From contig SVIV01000001.1 of the NCBI GenBank assembly GCA_015069325.1, forward strand, positions 1 to 64,000: 64,000 nucleotides of DNA, written 5' to 3'. Both the position numbers and the translations under genes were made by a program. The notes beneath the pieces are model-generated. The model worked only from the letters and a program-made list of their open reading frames with translations. It did no database searches and had not been told where the DNA came from. Position 1 is the first letter of the stretch. Every line of letters starts with the position of its first letter. This DNA comes from Clostridiales bacterium. Its GTDB lineage: Bacteria > Bacillota > Clostridia > Christensenellales > UBA1242. This document shows positions 25,674 through 33,369 of the stretch, piece after piece.

Positions 25674-26868
25674 TTTTAATCTCCATATAAACATTTTCAA
25701 ATTTTTCTTTAGTCCACAAAACTGGCACAGGATAAAGCGGGTTGCCTTCCTTTTCGGCGGTTTGAGCAAGATTAGGGATATCTTCATCAATAATTTGTGG
25801 TATAGATGAAGGGATATTCATTTGTTGGTTTAAATTTTCTATGTGGTTAATAAAAAGTTTTGCGCCCTTTTCTATGGTTGTATTTGTGTCAAATAGGCCT
25901 GCATATGTGCCCATTTCCCACAATTTAGTATAAATTTTTCTGCCATATTTTTTAAGCACAATTGGAAGAATAACCGCATTTGCTAGTCCGTGTGCAATAT
26001 TGTATTTTCCACCTAGAGAATGTGCAATTGCGTGAACATATCCCACATAAGATTTTGTGAAAGCAAGCCCTGCCTTGTATGATGCAAAAAGCATATTGTG
26101 CCTTGCTTCAAAATTGTTTGGATTGTTGTAAACTTCCAAAATATTAGCAAAAATCATTTTGATTGCGTCTAACGCGTAAACTCGTGTATCTTTGGTTGTG
26201 CTTTTTCCGATATATGCTTCAATTGCGTGAGTAAGTGCGTCCATAGCAGTTGTTGCCGTTATGTGTTTTGGAAGACCTAAAGTCAGGTTTGCATCTAAAA
26301 GTGCATAGCTTGGGATTAGCGGGAAGTCGTTGATTGCATATTTATGCCTTGTTTCACTGTCTGTAATCACGCAGGCAAGCGTTGTTTCGCTTCCTGTTCC
26401 CGCAGTTGTTGGCACCGCAATTAACGATGGAATCTTTTTGCGAACTTTTAAAACGCCCTTCATTTTACGTAAAGATTTCTTTGGCTTTGCAACCTTTGCA
26501 CCGATTCCTTTGGCACAATCAATCACGCTTCCACCGCCAACAGCAATAATGGCCTGGCAAGCGTTTTCTTTGTAAATTGCAAGCCCTTCTGCAACATTAT
26601 TTGTCGTTGGGTTTGGCACTGTTTTGTCATAAACACAAACTTCAATGCCTTGTTCACTTAACAAATTTTCAAGTGGAAGGGTAAGATTTAAATTTCTTAT
26701 TCCTTCATCAGTTACTAAAAGCACTTTAGTGAGTTGTTTGTCTTTTAAAACCCTTGCGACATCGTCATTATTATTTAAAATTTCAGGTTCTCGATATGGA
26801 AGCATAGGAATCATCAATTTGAAAACCTTTTGATAAGTCCTTGCATAAAACTTCTTAAAAATATTCAT
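25663..26868 (-). CDS. Iron-containing alcohol dehydrogenase
   Basis: A 401-residue group III dehydrogenase that interconverts alcohols and aldehydes with NAD(P)H. It has the cofactor motif GGGSVIDCAKGIGA (about residues 92-105), PTTAGTGSE at about 152-160, and the metal-binding histidines in the DALTHAIEAYIG and YVHAIAHSLGGKYNIAHG regions. It is the first gene of a three-gene operon. A promoter lies at 26893-26922 and a clear GGAG ribosome binding site precedes the ATG. With the aldehyde dehydrogenase it can reduce or oxidise the same aldehyde. Confidence 0.9.
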   Translation of the reverse strand: MNIFKKFYARTYQKVFKLMIPMLPYREPEILNNNDDVARVLKDKQLTKVLLVTDEGIRNLNLTLPLENLLSEQGIEVCVYDKTVPNPTTNNVAEGLAIYKENACQAIIAVGGGSVIDCAKGIGAKVAKPKKSLRKMKGVLKVRKKIPSLIAVPTTAGTGSETTLACVITDSETRHKYAINDFPLIPSYALLDANLTLGLPKHITATTAMDALTHAIEAYIGKSTTKDTRVYALDAIKMIFANILEVYNNPNNFEARHNMLFASYKAGLAFTKSYVGYVHAIAHSLGGKYNIAHGLANAVILPIVLKKYGRKIYTKLWEMGTYAGLFDTNTTIEKGAKLFINHIENLNQQMNIPSSIPQIIDEDIPNLAQTAEKEGNPLYPVPVLWTKEKFENVYMEIKNGQ

Positions 26869-26892
26869 ATTTACTCCTTTAATTATATAATT

Positions 26893-26922
26893 ATGGTATC
26901 ATATTTTTAGTTTTTAAGTCAA
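26893..26922 (-). promoter_or_regulatory. Promoter of the dehydrogenase operon
   Basis: On the minus strand, TTGACT (26922-26917), 18-base spacer, TACCAT (26898-26893). Confidence 0.5.
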
Positions 26923-26956
26923 ACTAAACTAATGAATTAAATTTTTCTTTTACCCC

Positions 26957-26984
26957 TTGATTTTTTAAAGGTTAACAGTATAAT
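26957..26984 (+). promoter_or_regulatory. Promoter giving a leaderless acetyltransferase transcript
   Basis: TTGATT at 26957-26962, 16-base spacer, TATAAT at 26979-26984. The ATG at 26991 lies 7 bases past the end of the -10 box, where transcription itself should start, and no SD sequence lies in range. Confidence 0.65.
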
Positions 26985-26990
26985 AAAAAT

Positions 26991-27446
26991 ATGAGATTTA
27001 CTTTGTATAATGATAATTACAAAAATGAACTAAACTCTTGGCAGGCGAAAGAAAGACTAAAGATGTTGACGGGGCTTGATGACTTTGTTGTTGTCAAAGG
27101 CACGCTTCTAGGTGATTACCTTCAAATGATTGATAGGGAAATGCAAACAGTTTGCCTGCTCGCATTTGATAATAAAAGATTAATTGGCTTTGTTTGTTAT
27201 GAGAAAAAGGATAAAGGGGAATATCATATAGAAATTATGGGTGTCAATCCCGATTTGCGTGGCAGGGGATATTGCAAAAAAATGCTAATATTGTTGAAGG
27301 AAATTTTAAGCAAAAATCAAGATTTTGCAAAACTTTCATTGTCGGTAAATGTTAAAAATGAATTTGGCAAAAAGGCATTTGCTAAAGTATGCAATCAAAA
27401 AGGTATAAGCAAAAATCCAAGATATGTCGAATATGAAATAAAATGA
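26991..27446 (+). CDS. GNAT-family N-acetyltransferase
   Basis: A 151-residue acetyl-CoA-dependent acetyltransferase. Motif A is seen as IEIMGVNPDLRGRGYCKKMLILL, with the R/Q-x-x-G-x-G/A acetyl-CoA loop RGRGYC at about residues 92-97. A conserved strand precedes it (LIGFVCYEK). The C-terminus has FGKKAFAKVC, as in motif B. No SD precedes the ATG. Its position 7 bases after a perfect -10 box suggests a leaderless mRNA. It is divergent from the dehydrogenase operon and monocistronic. The acceptor is unknown. Confidence 0.8.
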   Translation: MRFTLYNDNYKNELNSWQAKERLKMLTGLDDFVVVKGTLLGDYLQMIDREMQTVCLLAFDNKRLIGFVCYEKKDKGEYHIEIMGVNPDLRGRGYCKKMLILLKEILSKNQDFAKLSLSVNVKNEFGKKAFAKVCNQKGISKNPRYVEYEIK

Positions 27447-27451
27447 TTTTT

Positions 27452-27490
27452 AAAGAGAGAAATTTACAACGATTTCTCCTTTTTTTTATT
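27452..27490 (+). terminator. Terminator after the acetyltransferase
   Basis: Stem with one bulge, 27452-27463 with 27472-27482 (core GAGAAAT / ATTTCTC), then a T-run. Confidence 0.75.
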
Positions 27491-27515
27491 TTGCTTAAAA
27501 AATGCTTATTTTTGC

Positions 27516-27545
27516 TTGACAAGAAAAGACCAAATTAAGTAAAAT
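27516..27545 (+). promoter_or_regulatory. Promoter of the first BspA-like gene
   Basis: TTGACA at 27516-27521, 18-base spacer, TAAAAT at 27540-27545. Confidence 0.75.
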
Positions 27546-27577
27546 GATAACAAGAATAATGAAATTGGGAGATGAAA

Positions 27578-29194
27578 ATGGAAAAAGCAGTTTCAAGCAG
27601 AAAATTTAAAACGACCATTATTTCAATGTGTTTAGGCTTTTTAATGGTTGTTGGTGCTGTAATTGGTGTATGGGCAGCAAGCACACAAAACTTAAGTGCT
27701 GGGTTTAAAATTAATTACTCAGTTGGTGACAATGTTTCGGCTGATGTCAGGACGGAATATTACATTCCTGGCAAAAATGAAGGTGCAGTTGTGACTACAA
27801 ATGAAGCAGGACAAACAGTGACTGATTCAAATGGATATGTGACATTCTCTCCAAGTGAAAAGGATACAACGGAAAAGGGAGTTTTTATCGGAAACTTTGA
27901 GCTTGGTCCAACAACACCAGAAATCATTTTTTATATTACAGTGAGAAACAATCACGGTGAAGATTATTTGCAAGTTTTGGTTGGCAAAGAAATTGAAAAA
28001 ACAAATATGAGCGTGACAACAACCTATTACAATTGTGATGAAGATAGCTTTGCTGCATCACGATTTGCATCTTCAATTGCTTCTTCGCAATATCAACCTT
28101 CTTCTGCGTTAAATGCAGAACCAAAAGGCTGGAAATTGATTCGCATTTCCCTTAAAGTTGAAAACCTAAATGCGGCAGCAAGTTGTTCAGGCGATATTGT
28201 TTTAAGCCTTAATTCTTCTGATGAAGAGCAATCAGTATCAACACTTTCAAAAACGGCATTCAGAGATTATTTTTATTATGATACAACAGAAGGATATAAT
28301 ATCCCTGGAGTAACTGTTGGTAATTTGATTTTTGATTATGCCCAGTTTAATACTTCACTGTCAAAGACAGGCACAGATGTTTCTGAAGCTCGAGACGGAA
28401 GTATTTGGATTGTGCAATCTGCAGGAAATACCTATGTTCTTTCTGAAAAAACTATACAGTTGCCTGAAGATTCGTCTCAGTTGTTTGCGTCAAATCGTTG
28501 GGAAGATGATATGGATGCTTCGTTTTATTATGGTTATTTCTTGAGTCTTAAAGATTATAAGTTTAATAATATTGATACTTCAAATGTTATAAATATGTCC
28601 AAAATGTTTTCTACAGAACTGGGCTATCTTGATAGTTCGACATCTACTTTAGATTTGTCAATGTTTGATACATCAAAGGTGACAGATATGTCATATATGT
28701 TTTATAATAGATGGGACATTAACGAGCTTGATATGTCATCTTTTGATACATCAAAGGTGACAGATATGTCATATATGTTTTCAGAATGTTGGGGGCTCAC
28801 AAATTTGAATGTGTCGATGTTTAATACTTCACAAGTAACAAATATGGAATCAATGTTTTATGGCTTGAACTGTAAATCTCTTGATCTTTCAAGTTTCGAT
28901 ACATCTAATGTAACAGATATGGGTTCTATGTTTGCACGCAGCAGTATACAGATTCTTGATCTCTCAAGTTTTAATACAAGCAAAGTGCGCAGTATGTATG
29001 CAATGTTTGGCAGCTGTTATAGCCTTAAAACAATTTATGTAAGTGATTCGTGGTCAACACAAAACGTATCCGGGTCTGAGTATATGTTTGACTCTTGCAG
29101 AAGTCTTGTAGGAGCAGTTGCTTGGAGTTCAAGTAATACAGAAAAATCAATGGCAAACTACACAACAGGATATTTGACATACAAAGCAAAATAA
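27578..29194 (+). CDS. BspA-like (DUF285) surface protein with conserved N-terminal stem module
   Basis: A 538-residue exported protein. Residues 1-35 hold a basic start and one hydrophobic segment (IISMCLGFLMVVGAVIGVWA), either an uncleaved anchor or a TasA/camelysin-like signal ending GVWAA. Residues ~36-220 are a beta-rich stem domain shared with the proteins at 48984 and 60340. Residues ~330-510 carry four or five ~25-residue BspA/DUF285 repeats of the form FDTSKVTDMSYMF. The end, MANYTTGYLTYKA, is shared almost exactly with the 48984 protein. BspA-type repeats in other bacteria bind host or matrix proteins. That role is inferred here. The ATG at 27578 is best spaced to GGGAG. The ATG six bases earlier touches it. 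Confidence 0.8.
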   Translation: MEKAVSSRKFKTTIISMCLGFLMVVGAVIGVWAASTQNLSAGFKINYSVGDNVSADVRTEYYIPGKNEGAVVTTNEAGQTVTDSNGYVTFSPSEKDTTEKGVFIGNFELGPTTPEIIFYITVRNNHGEDYLQVLVGKEIEKTNMSVTTTYYNCDEDSFAASRFASSIASSQYQPSSALNAEPKGWKLIRISLKVENLNAAASCSGDIVLSLNSSDEEQSVSTLSKTAFRDYFYYDTTEGYNIPGVTVGNLIFDYAQFNTSLSKTGTDVSEARDGSIWIVQSAGNTYVLSEKTIQLPEDSSQLFASNRWEDDMDASFYYGYFLSLKDYKFNNIDTSNVINMSKMFSTELGYLDSSTSTLDLSMFDTSKVTDMSYMFYNRWDINELDMSSFDTSKVTDMSYMFSECWGLTNLNVSMFNTSQVTNMESMFYGLNCKSLDLSSFDTSNVTDMGSMFARSSIQILDLSSFNTSKVRSMYAMFGSCYSLKTIYVSDSWSTQNVSGSEYMFDSCRSLVGAVAWSSSNTEKSMANYTTGYLTYKAK

Positions 29195-29198
29195 ATAA

Positions 29199-29228
29199 AA
29201 AACTTAGCAATTTGCTAAGTTTTTTTGT
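29199..29228 (+). terminator. Terminator after the first BspA-like gene
   Basis: Stem AACTTAGCAA (29201-29210) with TTGCTAAGTT (29212-29221), T-tail. Confidence 0.85.
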
Positions 29229-29297
29229 TGTTTAAAACAATTGCAATGATATATATGCAGTTGTTGTTTTGCTTAAAAAGCATTATTCTTTTTTATT

Positions 29298-29325
29298 TTG
29301 TTAAAATTGTTTTTTATGTTATACT
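29298..29325 (+). promoter_or_regulatory. Promoter giving a leaderless TVP38-like transcript
   Basis: TTGTTA at 29298-29303, 16-base spacer, TATACT at 29320-29325. The ATG at 29332 lies 7 bases after the -10 box and there is no SD. Confidence 0.6.
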
Positions 29326-29331
29326 CATAAT

Positions 29332-30060
29332 ATGAAAAAAGAAACAAAAGGTAAAATTGTCAGGGGAGTTGTTGCATTAGCTATACTGGCTGTTGTTGTC
29401 TTAGCAATTATTTTGCCCCTGCATTTTACAGGAGCGTTGGCAACAATTAAAAACACACAAGATCTTCAATTATTTATCCAATCGGGCGGAGTGTGGAGTT
29501 ATTTAATATTTTTTGCAATTCAGTTTTTGCAGGTTACTTTTTTGCCTATTCCTGCGGCTGTTACAACAGTGGCAGGCATGCTAGCGCTAAGAAATATATG
29601 GCTGGTTGCATTGGTGAGTTTTGTTGCGGTAATGCTGGGCAGTATTTTTGCCTTCTTTTTGGGAAGAAAGGTTGGAAAAAGAATTGTCATTTGGATTGCA
29701 GGAGAAGATGATTTTAACCAATGGGCAGACAAACTTGGTAAGGGGAAATATGTGTTTTTTATTATGATGCTTTTACCCGTTTTTCCCGATGATATTTTGT
29801 GTATGGTTGCGGGCACAACAAATATATCTTGGAAGTTTTTTGTTCTGACAAATTTTGTCACTCGTCCCATAGGCATTCTTTGCACCTGTTTTCTTGGTAG
29901 TGGAATAATTCCGTTTGCGGGGCTTTGGCTTATTTTATGGGGTGTTTTAGCGGTGGGCTGTATAATCTTGTTTATTTTGTGTTATAAATATCAACCGCAA
30001 ATTGAAAAATTTATTTATAAAGTGTGTCATAAATTTGAAAGAAAGAAGAAAGAAGATTGA
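29332..30060 (+). CDS. TVP38/TMEM64 (VTT-domain) family membrane protein
   Basis: A 242-residue integral membrane protein of the TVP38/TMEM64-DedA superfamily. It has about six hydrophobic segments. The VTT-type motif region includes QVTFLPIPAAVTTVAGMLAL, then GSIFAFFLGRKVGKRI with the conserved F-x-x-G-R, and LLPVFPDDILCMVAGTT. Relatives are implicated in lipid-carrier or phospholipid scrambling and envelope homeostasis. The basic C-terminus (ERKKKED) should be cytoplasmic. It is transcribed alone. The start has no SD and lies 7 bases after a -10 box. Confidence 0.85.
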   Translation: MKKETKGKIVRGVVALAILAVVVLAIILPLHFTGALATIKNTQDLQLFIQSGGVWSYLIFFAIQFLQVTFLPIPAAVTTVAGMLALRNIWLVALVSFVAVMLGSIFAFFLGRKVGKRIVIWIAGEDDFNQWADKLGKGKYVFFIMMLLPVFPDDILCMVAGTTNISWKFFVLTNFVTRPIGILCTCFLGSGIIPFAGLWLILWGVLAVGCIILFILCYKYQPQIEKFIYKVCHKFERKKKED

Positions 30061-30086
30061 TTAAGTTTTGAATATATTGTTATCGA

Positions 30087-30118
30087 AAAAAAAGCACTAT
30101 ATCTTAGTGCTTTTTTGT
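30087..30118. terminator. Bidirectional terminator
   Basis: Stem GCACTA (30094-30099) with TAGTGC (30105-30110), extended by A6 and T6. It separates the TVP38-like gene from the convergent lipoprotein gene. Confidence 0.85.
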
Positions 30119-32019
30119 TAATTGTCAATATATTTGATTACAAAACAACCGCCAGTTCTGTATAATTTTAATACGTTGGTTGTTTGATTAAATTCATATT
30201 TCCAATATTGAAGAGTGATGTTTGTTGCGGTAACAACTCCATTAATTTTAAATTCGCTATCATCAATGATGAAAGTATTATATTCGTTCAAATCAAAATA
30301 ATAATATGAGTTTTTGTTGTTATCCCAAGAAGAAAGGCTGATGCGAGTGAGTTCTCCTGAAGTAAGGTCAACATATTTAAGCAAGTTTGCGTTTGAGCCC
30401 ATTGCTGTTAAGACATTTATATAAACATTTAAATTTGAATCAACAATTGTATTTTCAGAAATTTTGTTTGTTAGTGTTTCGCTAGTATAAAAGCTTGCTG
30501 CAAGTTCAACCAAACTTACGCCGTAATAATTGTTGTAATTTGCATTTTGAATTGTTTCTTTTGCAATATATGACCACATGGTGCCTTTTTCAAAATGAGA
30601 GTAGGTTTTCCAAATTTTATTAGTTGCTGAGTCATAAATATTAATTGTAATAGGCGTTGTGTCTTGTTTATGCACATATTCAATTACGTTTACTGAGTTT
30701 GATCTTAACTCGAAGAAATATTCAACTTCTTGACCGTTCACATACGCTTGTTCATAATAGTATTTTCCGTCTTTGTAAAAGCGTTCTGCTTCATAAGTTT
30801 TATATTCAATTGGGTATTCAGGGAATGTATAGTCTGTTATTTTTTCAATCGTTGGGACAACATCTTCTACTATTCGCTTTCCGTCAGTTTTTTCATAAAT
30901 ATATTTGCGAATTATTGTTGAATAATCTTTTGCTGGTTGTGATACCAAATAAACGTCGGTTGATTTGTAGGAAGGAATAGTTTGATTGCTGACAAGTATA
31001 GTGTGATTTTCGTCTAAATATGCTTTATATCCAGTGGAATGTTCTTTCGCAGGCACACTTATATAATCAGAAATTAGCGAGCCGTATTCTTCAATGTAGC
31101 TGCCAAAGAATACATTGTCTCGATAAAGATTTATTGTTTGTTTGTATTTTGTTGTTGGAATATTGCAATCCGATGTGTCAATTCTTTGGTATTGTGTTTG
31201 GTTGAAAGTGTTATCAAAGGTATAAGTCGATTTTGAGTATTGATACCATGATTCATTGCTTGGTTTAAACTTATCAAAAGATTCGGCTGTAGTATCAAAA
31301 CTGATTAAAAATGAATTGCTGAATGTGAATTTGTAATTTGTAATTTTTTGGCTTTCCGAAAATTCATTTGATTCTTGTGTTGTATAAGTGGCTTCAATGA
31401 TATAGTTACCATCTTCATTACTTGTAGTAAGCGAATAAGACGCTTCGGTAATATTTTCGTTTGATAAATCAATTGATTTTTGTTGTTCGAAAAAGTTTTT
31501 GCAAGAAACATAATCAGAAAAATCATAGTTTATTCCGTCCGCGAAAATAGTTCCGCCAAAGTCTCCTTTGCTAAGAATGTTTTGTTTGATTTTATGAAGT
31601 CCAAATTCTTTTTCAACAAGACAAGATGAATCTCCTTGTGGGAAGAATCCAATACATTGTCCGTTGAAATTTTTTGAAAAATATATTGGCTCAAAAAATT
31701 CCCATCTGTCAAGAAGCTCAAAAAATTCGCCTGTTGTGTTGTTATGGCTAAGGTAATAAGTGCTTGATTCACACCAATAACCATCAGTATTCATTAACTC
31801 TTTGCTTGGGCCAGAGAAAGATTCGTTTTTATGTGTAATGCTTAATGAGCCAGAGTATGACTCCATATGATTTTGCACAGACTCAAATATTTTAAAAGTC
31901 TGCTCTATTTGCGAGTTATTGTTGCCATCTGGTGAACCGTTATTCCCGCAGGCTACAAATGAGAGTGAAAGTGGAATTAAAAAAATTGATGCTAATAAAT
32001 ATTTTGAAACCTTTTTCAT
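30118..32019 (-). CDS. Large secreted lipoprotein of unknown function
   Basis: A 633-residue protein with a signal peptide and lipobox (SFVAC, lipidated Cys24), followed by a Gly/Asn/Ser linker (GNNGSPDGNNNS). The rest is mostly beta-rich, with alternating Tyr/Thr/Ser strands (YEKTDGKRIVEDVVPTIEK, FYKDGKYYYEQAYVNG), consistent with repeated ligand-binding or LolA-like beta-sheet folds. I recognise no family. It has its own promoter (32038-32066). The ATG at 32019 is properly spaced to AGGAG, while the ATG at 32025 directly abuts it. It should be displayed on the outer face of the membrane. Confidence 0.75.
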   Translation of the reverse strand: MKKVSKYLLASIFLIPLSLSFVACGNNGSPDGNNNSQIEQTFKIFESVQNHMESYSGSLSITHKNESFSGPSKELMNTDGYWCESSTYYLSHNNTTGEFFELLDRWEFFEPIYFSKNFNGQCIGFFPQGDSSCLVEKEFGLHKIKQNILSKGDFGGTIFADGINYDFSDYVSCKNFFEQQKSIDLSNENITEASYSLTTSNEDGNYIIEATYTTQESNEFSESQKITNYKFTFSNSFLISFDTTAESFDKFKPSNESWYQYSKSTYTFDNTFNQTQYQRIDTSDCNIPTTKYKQTINLYRDNVFFGSYIEEYGSLISDYISVPAKEHSTGYKAYLDENHTILVSNQTIPSYKSTDVYLVSQPAKDYSTIIRKYIYEKTDGKRIVEDVVPTIEKITDYTFPEYPIEYKTYEAERFYKDGKYYYEQAYVNGQEVEYFFELRSNSVNVIEYVHKQDTTPITINIYDSATNKIWKTYSHFEKGTMWSYIAKETIQNANYNNYYGVSLVELAASFYTSETLTNKISENTIVDSNLNVYINVLTAMGSNANLLKYVDLTSGELTRISLSSWDNNKNSYYYFDLNEYNTFIIDDSEFKINGVVTATNITLQYWKYEFNQTTNVLKLYRTGGCFVIKYIDN

Positions 32020-32037
32020 AAACATCTCCTTATGTAA

Positions 32038-32066
32038 ATTATATCATATAAAATTTTTTATGTCTA
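32038..32066 (-). promoter_or_regulatory. Promoter of the 633-residue lipoprotein gene
   Basis: On the minus strand, TAGACA (32066-32061), 17-base spacer, TATAAT (32043-32038). Confidence 0.7.
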
Positions 32067-32102
32067 ATGATTTTAAATAAAGAATGAATTTTGCGAGACG
32101 AC

Positions 32103-32146
32103 AAAAAAACAGCTTGTTTAAGCTGTTTTTTGGTAGAGATGAGTGG
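32103..32146. repeat. Direct repeat of tRNA-Ile 3' end plus terminator, copy 1
   Basis: 44 bases match 32368-32411 with one mismatch (offset 265). The copy contains the terminator hairpin AACAGCTT/AAGCTGTT and the last ~13 bases of the tRNA-Ile gene including CCA. Confidence 0.85.
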
Positions 32147-32301
32147 GGCGACAAGTTAAGAAAATAAGCCGGTGTGCTTATTTTTAGTCAAAGCCGGGAG
32201 CAACTAGTTTGCGGTCAGGCTCCGACAGGAGCGAACCACCGACCCCCACCTTTGAGAGCCAGGCAATTTATTTGCTTTGCGAAGTCCGTTAAGGGTGGTG
32301 C
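32134..32301 (-). pseudogene. Fragmented tRNA-Ile copy
   Basis: Three collinear pieces of the neighbouring tRNA-Ile gene are found in the same order. The first is the acceptor 3' side (to 32146). The second is a 21-base perfect match covering T-arm, variable loop and 3' anticodon stem (32232-32252 = 32415-32435). The third is a 10-base match to the 5' anticodon/D side (32292-32301 = 32439-32448). About 82 and 36 extra bases separate them, the second at the anticodon loop, and the 5' part is missing. It cannot make a tRNA. Confidence 0.65.
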
Positions 32302-32367
32302 ACCCTGGCAAAGTGAAACTTTGCGCTTGCTTAAAGCAAGCAATAAGGTGGGAATATAATATGCAAA
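32147..32367. other. Hairpin-rich spacer between tRNA-Ile repeat copies
   Basis: This stretch is more GC-rich than its surroundings and holds several perfect small hairpins: AAATAAGC/GCTTATTT, GCTCC/GGAGC, AGGGTG/CACCCT, GCAAAG/CTTTGC and GCTTGC/GCAAGC. A 61-codon open frame crosses it, but it runs through the tRNA pieces and lacks a ribosome binding site, so I do not call it a gene. Confidence 0.5.
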
Positions 32368-32369
32368 TA

Positions 32370-32393
32370 AAAAACAGCTTGTTTAAGCTGTTC
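32370..32393 (-). terminator. Terminator of tRNA-Ile
   Basis: Stem AACAGCTT with AAGCTGTT around loop GTTT/AAAC, followed on the minus strand by a T-run. An identical hairpin is present at the other repeat copy (32106-32130). Confidence 0.8.
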
Positions 32394-32395
32394 TT

Positions 32396-32472
32396 TGGTA
32401 GAGATGAGTGGACTCGAACCACCGACCCCCACCTTATCAGGGTGGTGCTCTAACCGGCTGAGCTACATCTCT
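32396..32472 (-). tRNA. tRNA-Ile (anticodon GAU)
   Basis: On the minus strand a full cloverleaf is seen: acceptor AGAGATG/CATCTCT, D-arm with AGCTCAGCCGGTTAGAGC, anticodon stem ACCCT with loop containing GAT, T-loop GGTTCGAGTCC, discriminator A and encoded CCA (32398-32396). A terminator hairpin lies directly downstream (32371-32392). Confidence 0.95.
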
Positions 32473-32585
32473 ATATAAAATTGTTTTAACGACTTTATCA
32501 ACTGTCTTAAACCTAAGGTGGTTAGGTTTTCAAAATTGATTTCTCAAGATTGCAAAATAGATTATATATGATTTCACGGCATTTG

Positions 32586-33242
32586 TCAACTATTTTTTTG
32601 CACTTTCTTTAAATTTTTTTTGTGAGTTTGTTTTTCTTCTTTTTCTGCAAAGATAGTTGATGTTTTTGAAAGGCAATCTGGGTTTCTTGCAAGAAGTTCA
32701 TCAAGAGTGATATCTTTGTCTTTACAAATTCCGCGTGCAACATAGAAAGTTGCAAGTGCATCATCGCAACTGCGATGAAATGTAAGTTTGCTATCGTCAA
32801 TCTCAAGGTGTTCGATAATTTTTTCTAAAGATTCAACGTGGGGGGTATTGTATTCTTTATGATAGATTTTTTGCATATCATAACCCTGCATATCAAAGAA
32901 AGGTAAATTATATCTTTGGCATGCATATCTTAGAAAGTGGAAATCACTTTGAATACTGTGTCCTATTAAAATGTAACTTTCTTCGCTAAGAAGTTTTTTA
33001 ATATCATTATAAAAGCAAGTGAAGTTGTCTTGTTTGAAAAAAAGTTCTTCAGGATAGGCTAGCTCCATTTTAGGCCTTTTGCCTTTTGGTGCGAGAATAA
33101 ATTTACTTTCAGGATTGATTATTAAATCTTGTTTTAATAAAACCCTTAATTTTTCGCTTATAATTGCATAGCCAAAAGAGCATATATTATGCCCATTACT
33201 ACATTCGATATCAAAAAATATATATTTACCTTTTGTTTTCAT
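32586..33242 (-). CDS. DnaQ-like (DEDDh) 3'-5' exonuclease
   Basis: A 218-residue exonuclease-fold protein. Exo I is FFDIECSNG (Asp and Glu, about residues 11-13). Exo II is LIGHSIQSDFHFLR near residue 94 and Exo III is HRSCDDALATFYVARG near residue 165, with the active-site His and Asp of the DEDDh group. It may trim RNA or DNA 3' ends, like RNase T or the epsilon subunit, but it lacks a polymerase or helicase partner. The C-terminus is very basic (KKNLKKVQKNS). No SD precedes the ATG. A TATACT box at 33249-33254 ends 7 bases before it, so the mRNA may be leaderless. Confidence 0.82.
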   Translation of the reverse strand: MKTKGKYIFFDIECSNGHNICSFGYAIISEKLRVLLKQDLIINPESKFILAPKGKRPKMELAYPEELFFKQDNFTCFYNDIKKLLSEESYILIGHSIQSDFHFLRYACQRYNLPFFDMQGYDMQKIYHKEYNTPHVESLEKIIEHLEIDDSKLTFHRSCDDALATFYVARGICKDKDITLDELLARNPDCLSKTSTIFAEKEEKQTHKKNLKKVQKNS

Positions 33243-33322
33243 ATATCAAGTATATATCATCAGTATAAAAAAACAAAACAAAAAATTGCATTATAAAAAA
33301 TATTGTATTTTTTTGTAGATGT

Positions 33323-33351
33323 TTGACATTTTCAGGTTTAAAAATTACAAT
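33323..33351 (+). promoter_or_regulatory. Promoter of the Ig-like / MBL operon
   Basis: TTGACA at 33323-33328, 17-base spacer, TACAAT at 33346-33351. Confidence 0.85.
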
Positions 33352-33369
33352 ATATAAAAAGGAGATAAT

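Noticed and set aside
32174..32359. 61-codon plus-strand frame beside tRNA-Ile
   Set aside because: It runs through pieces of the fragmented tRNA copy and several hairpins and has no ribosome binding site.
32103..32411. Integrated element with attL/attR at tRNA-Ile
   Set aside because: The direct repeats fit an att duplication, but only 221 bases lie between them and there is no integrase, so a decayed duplication is the simpler reading.
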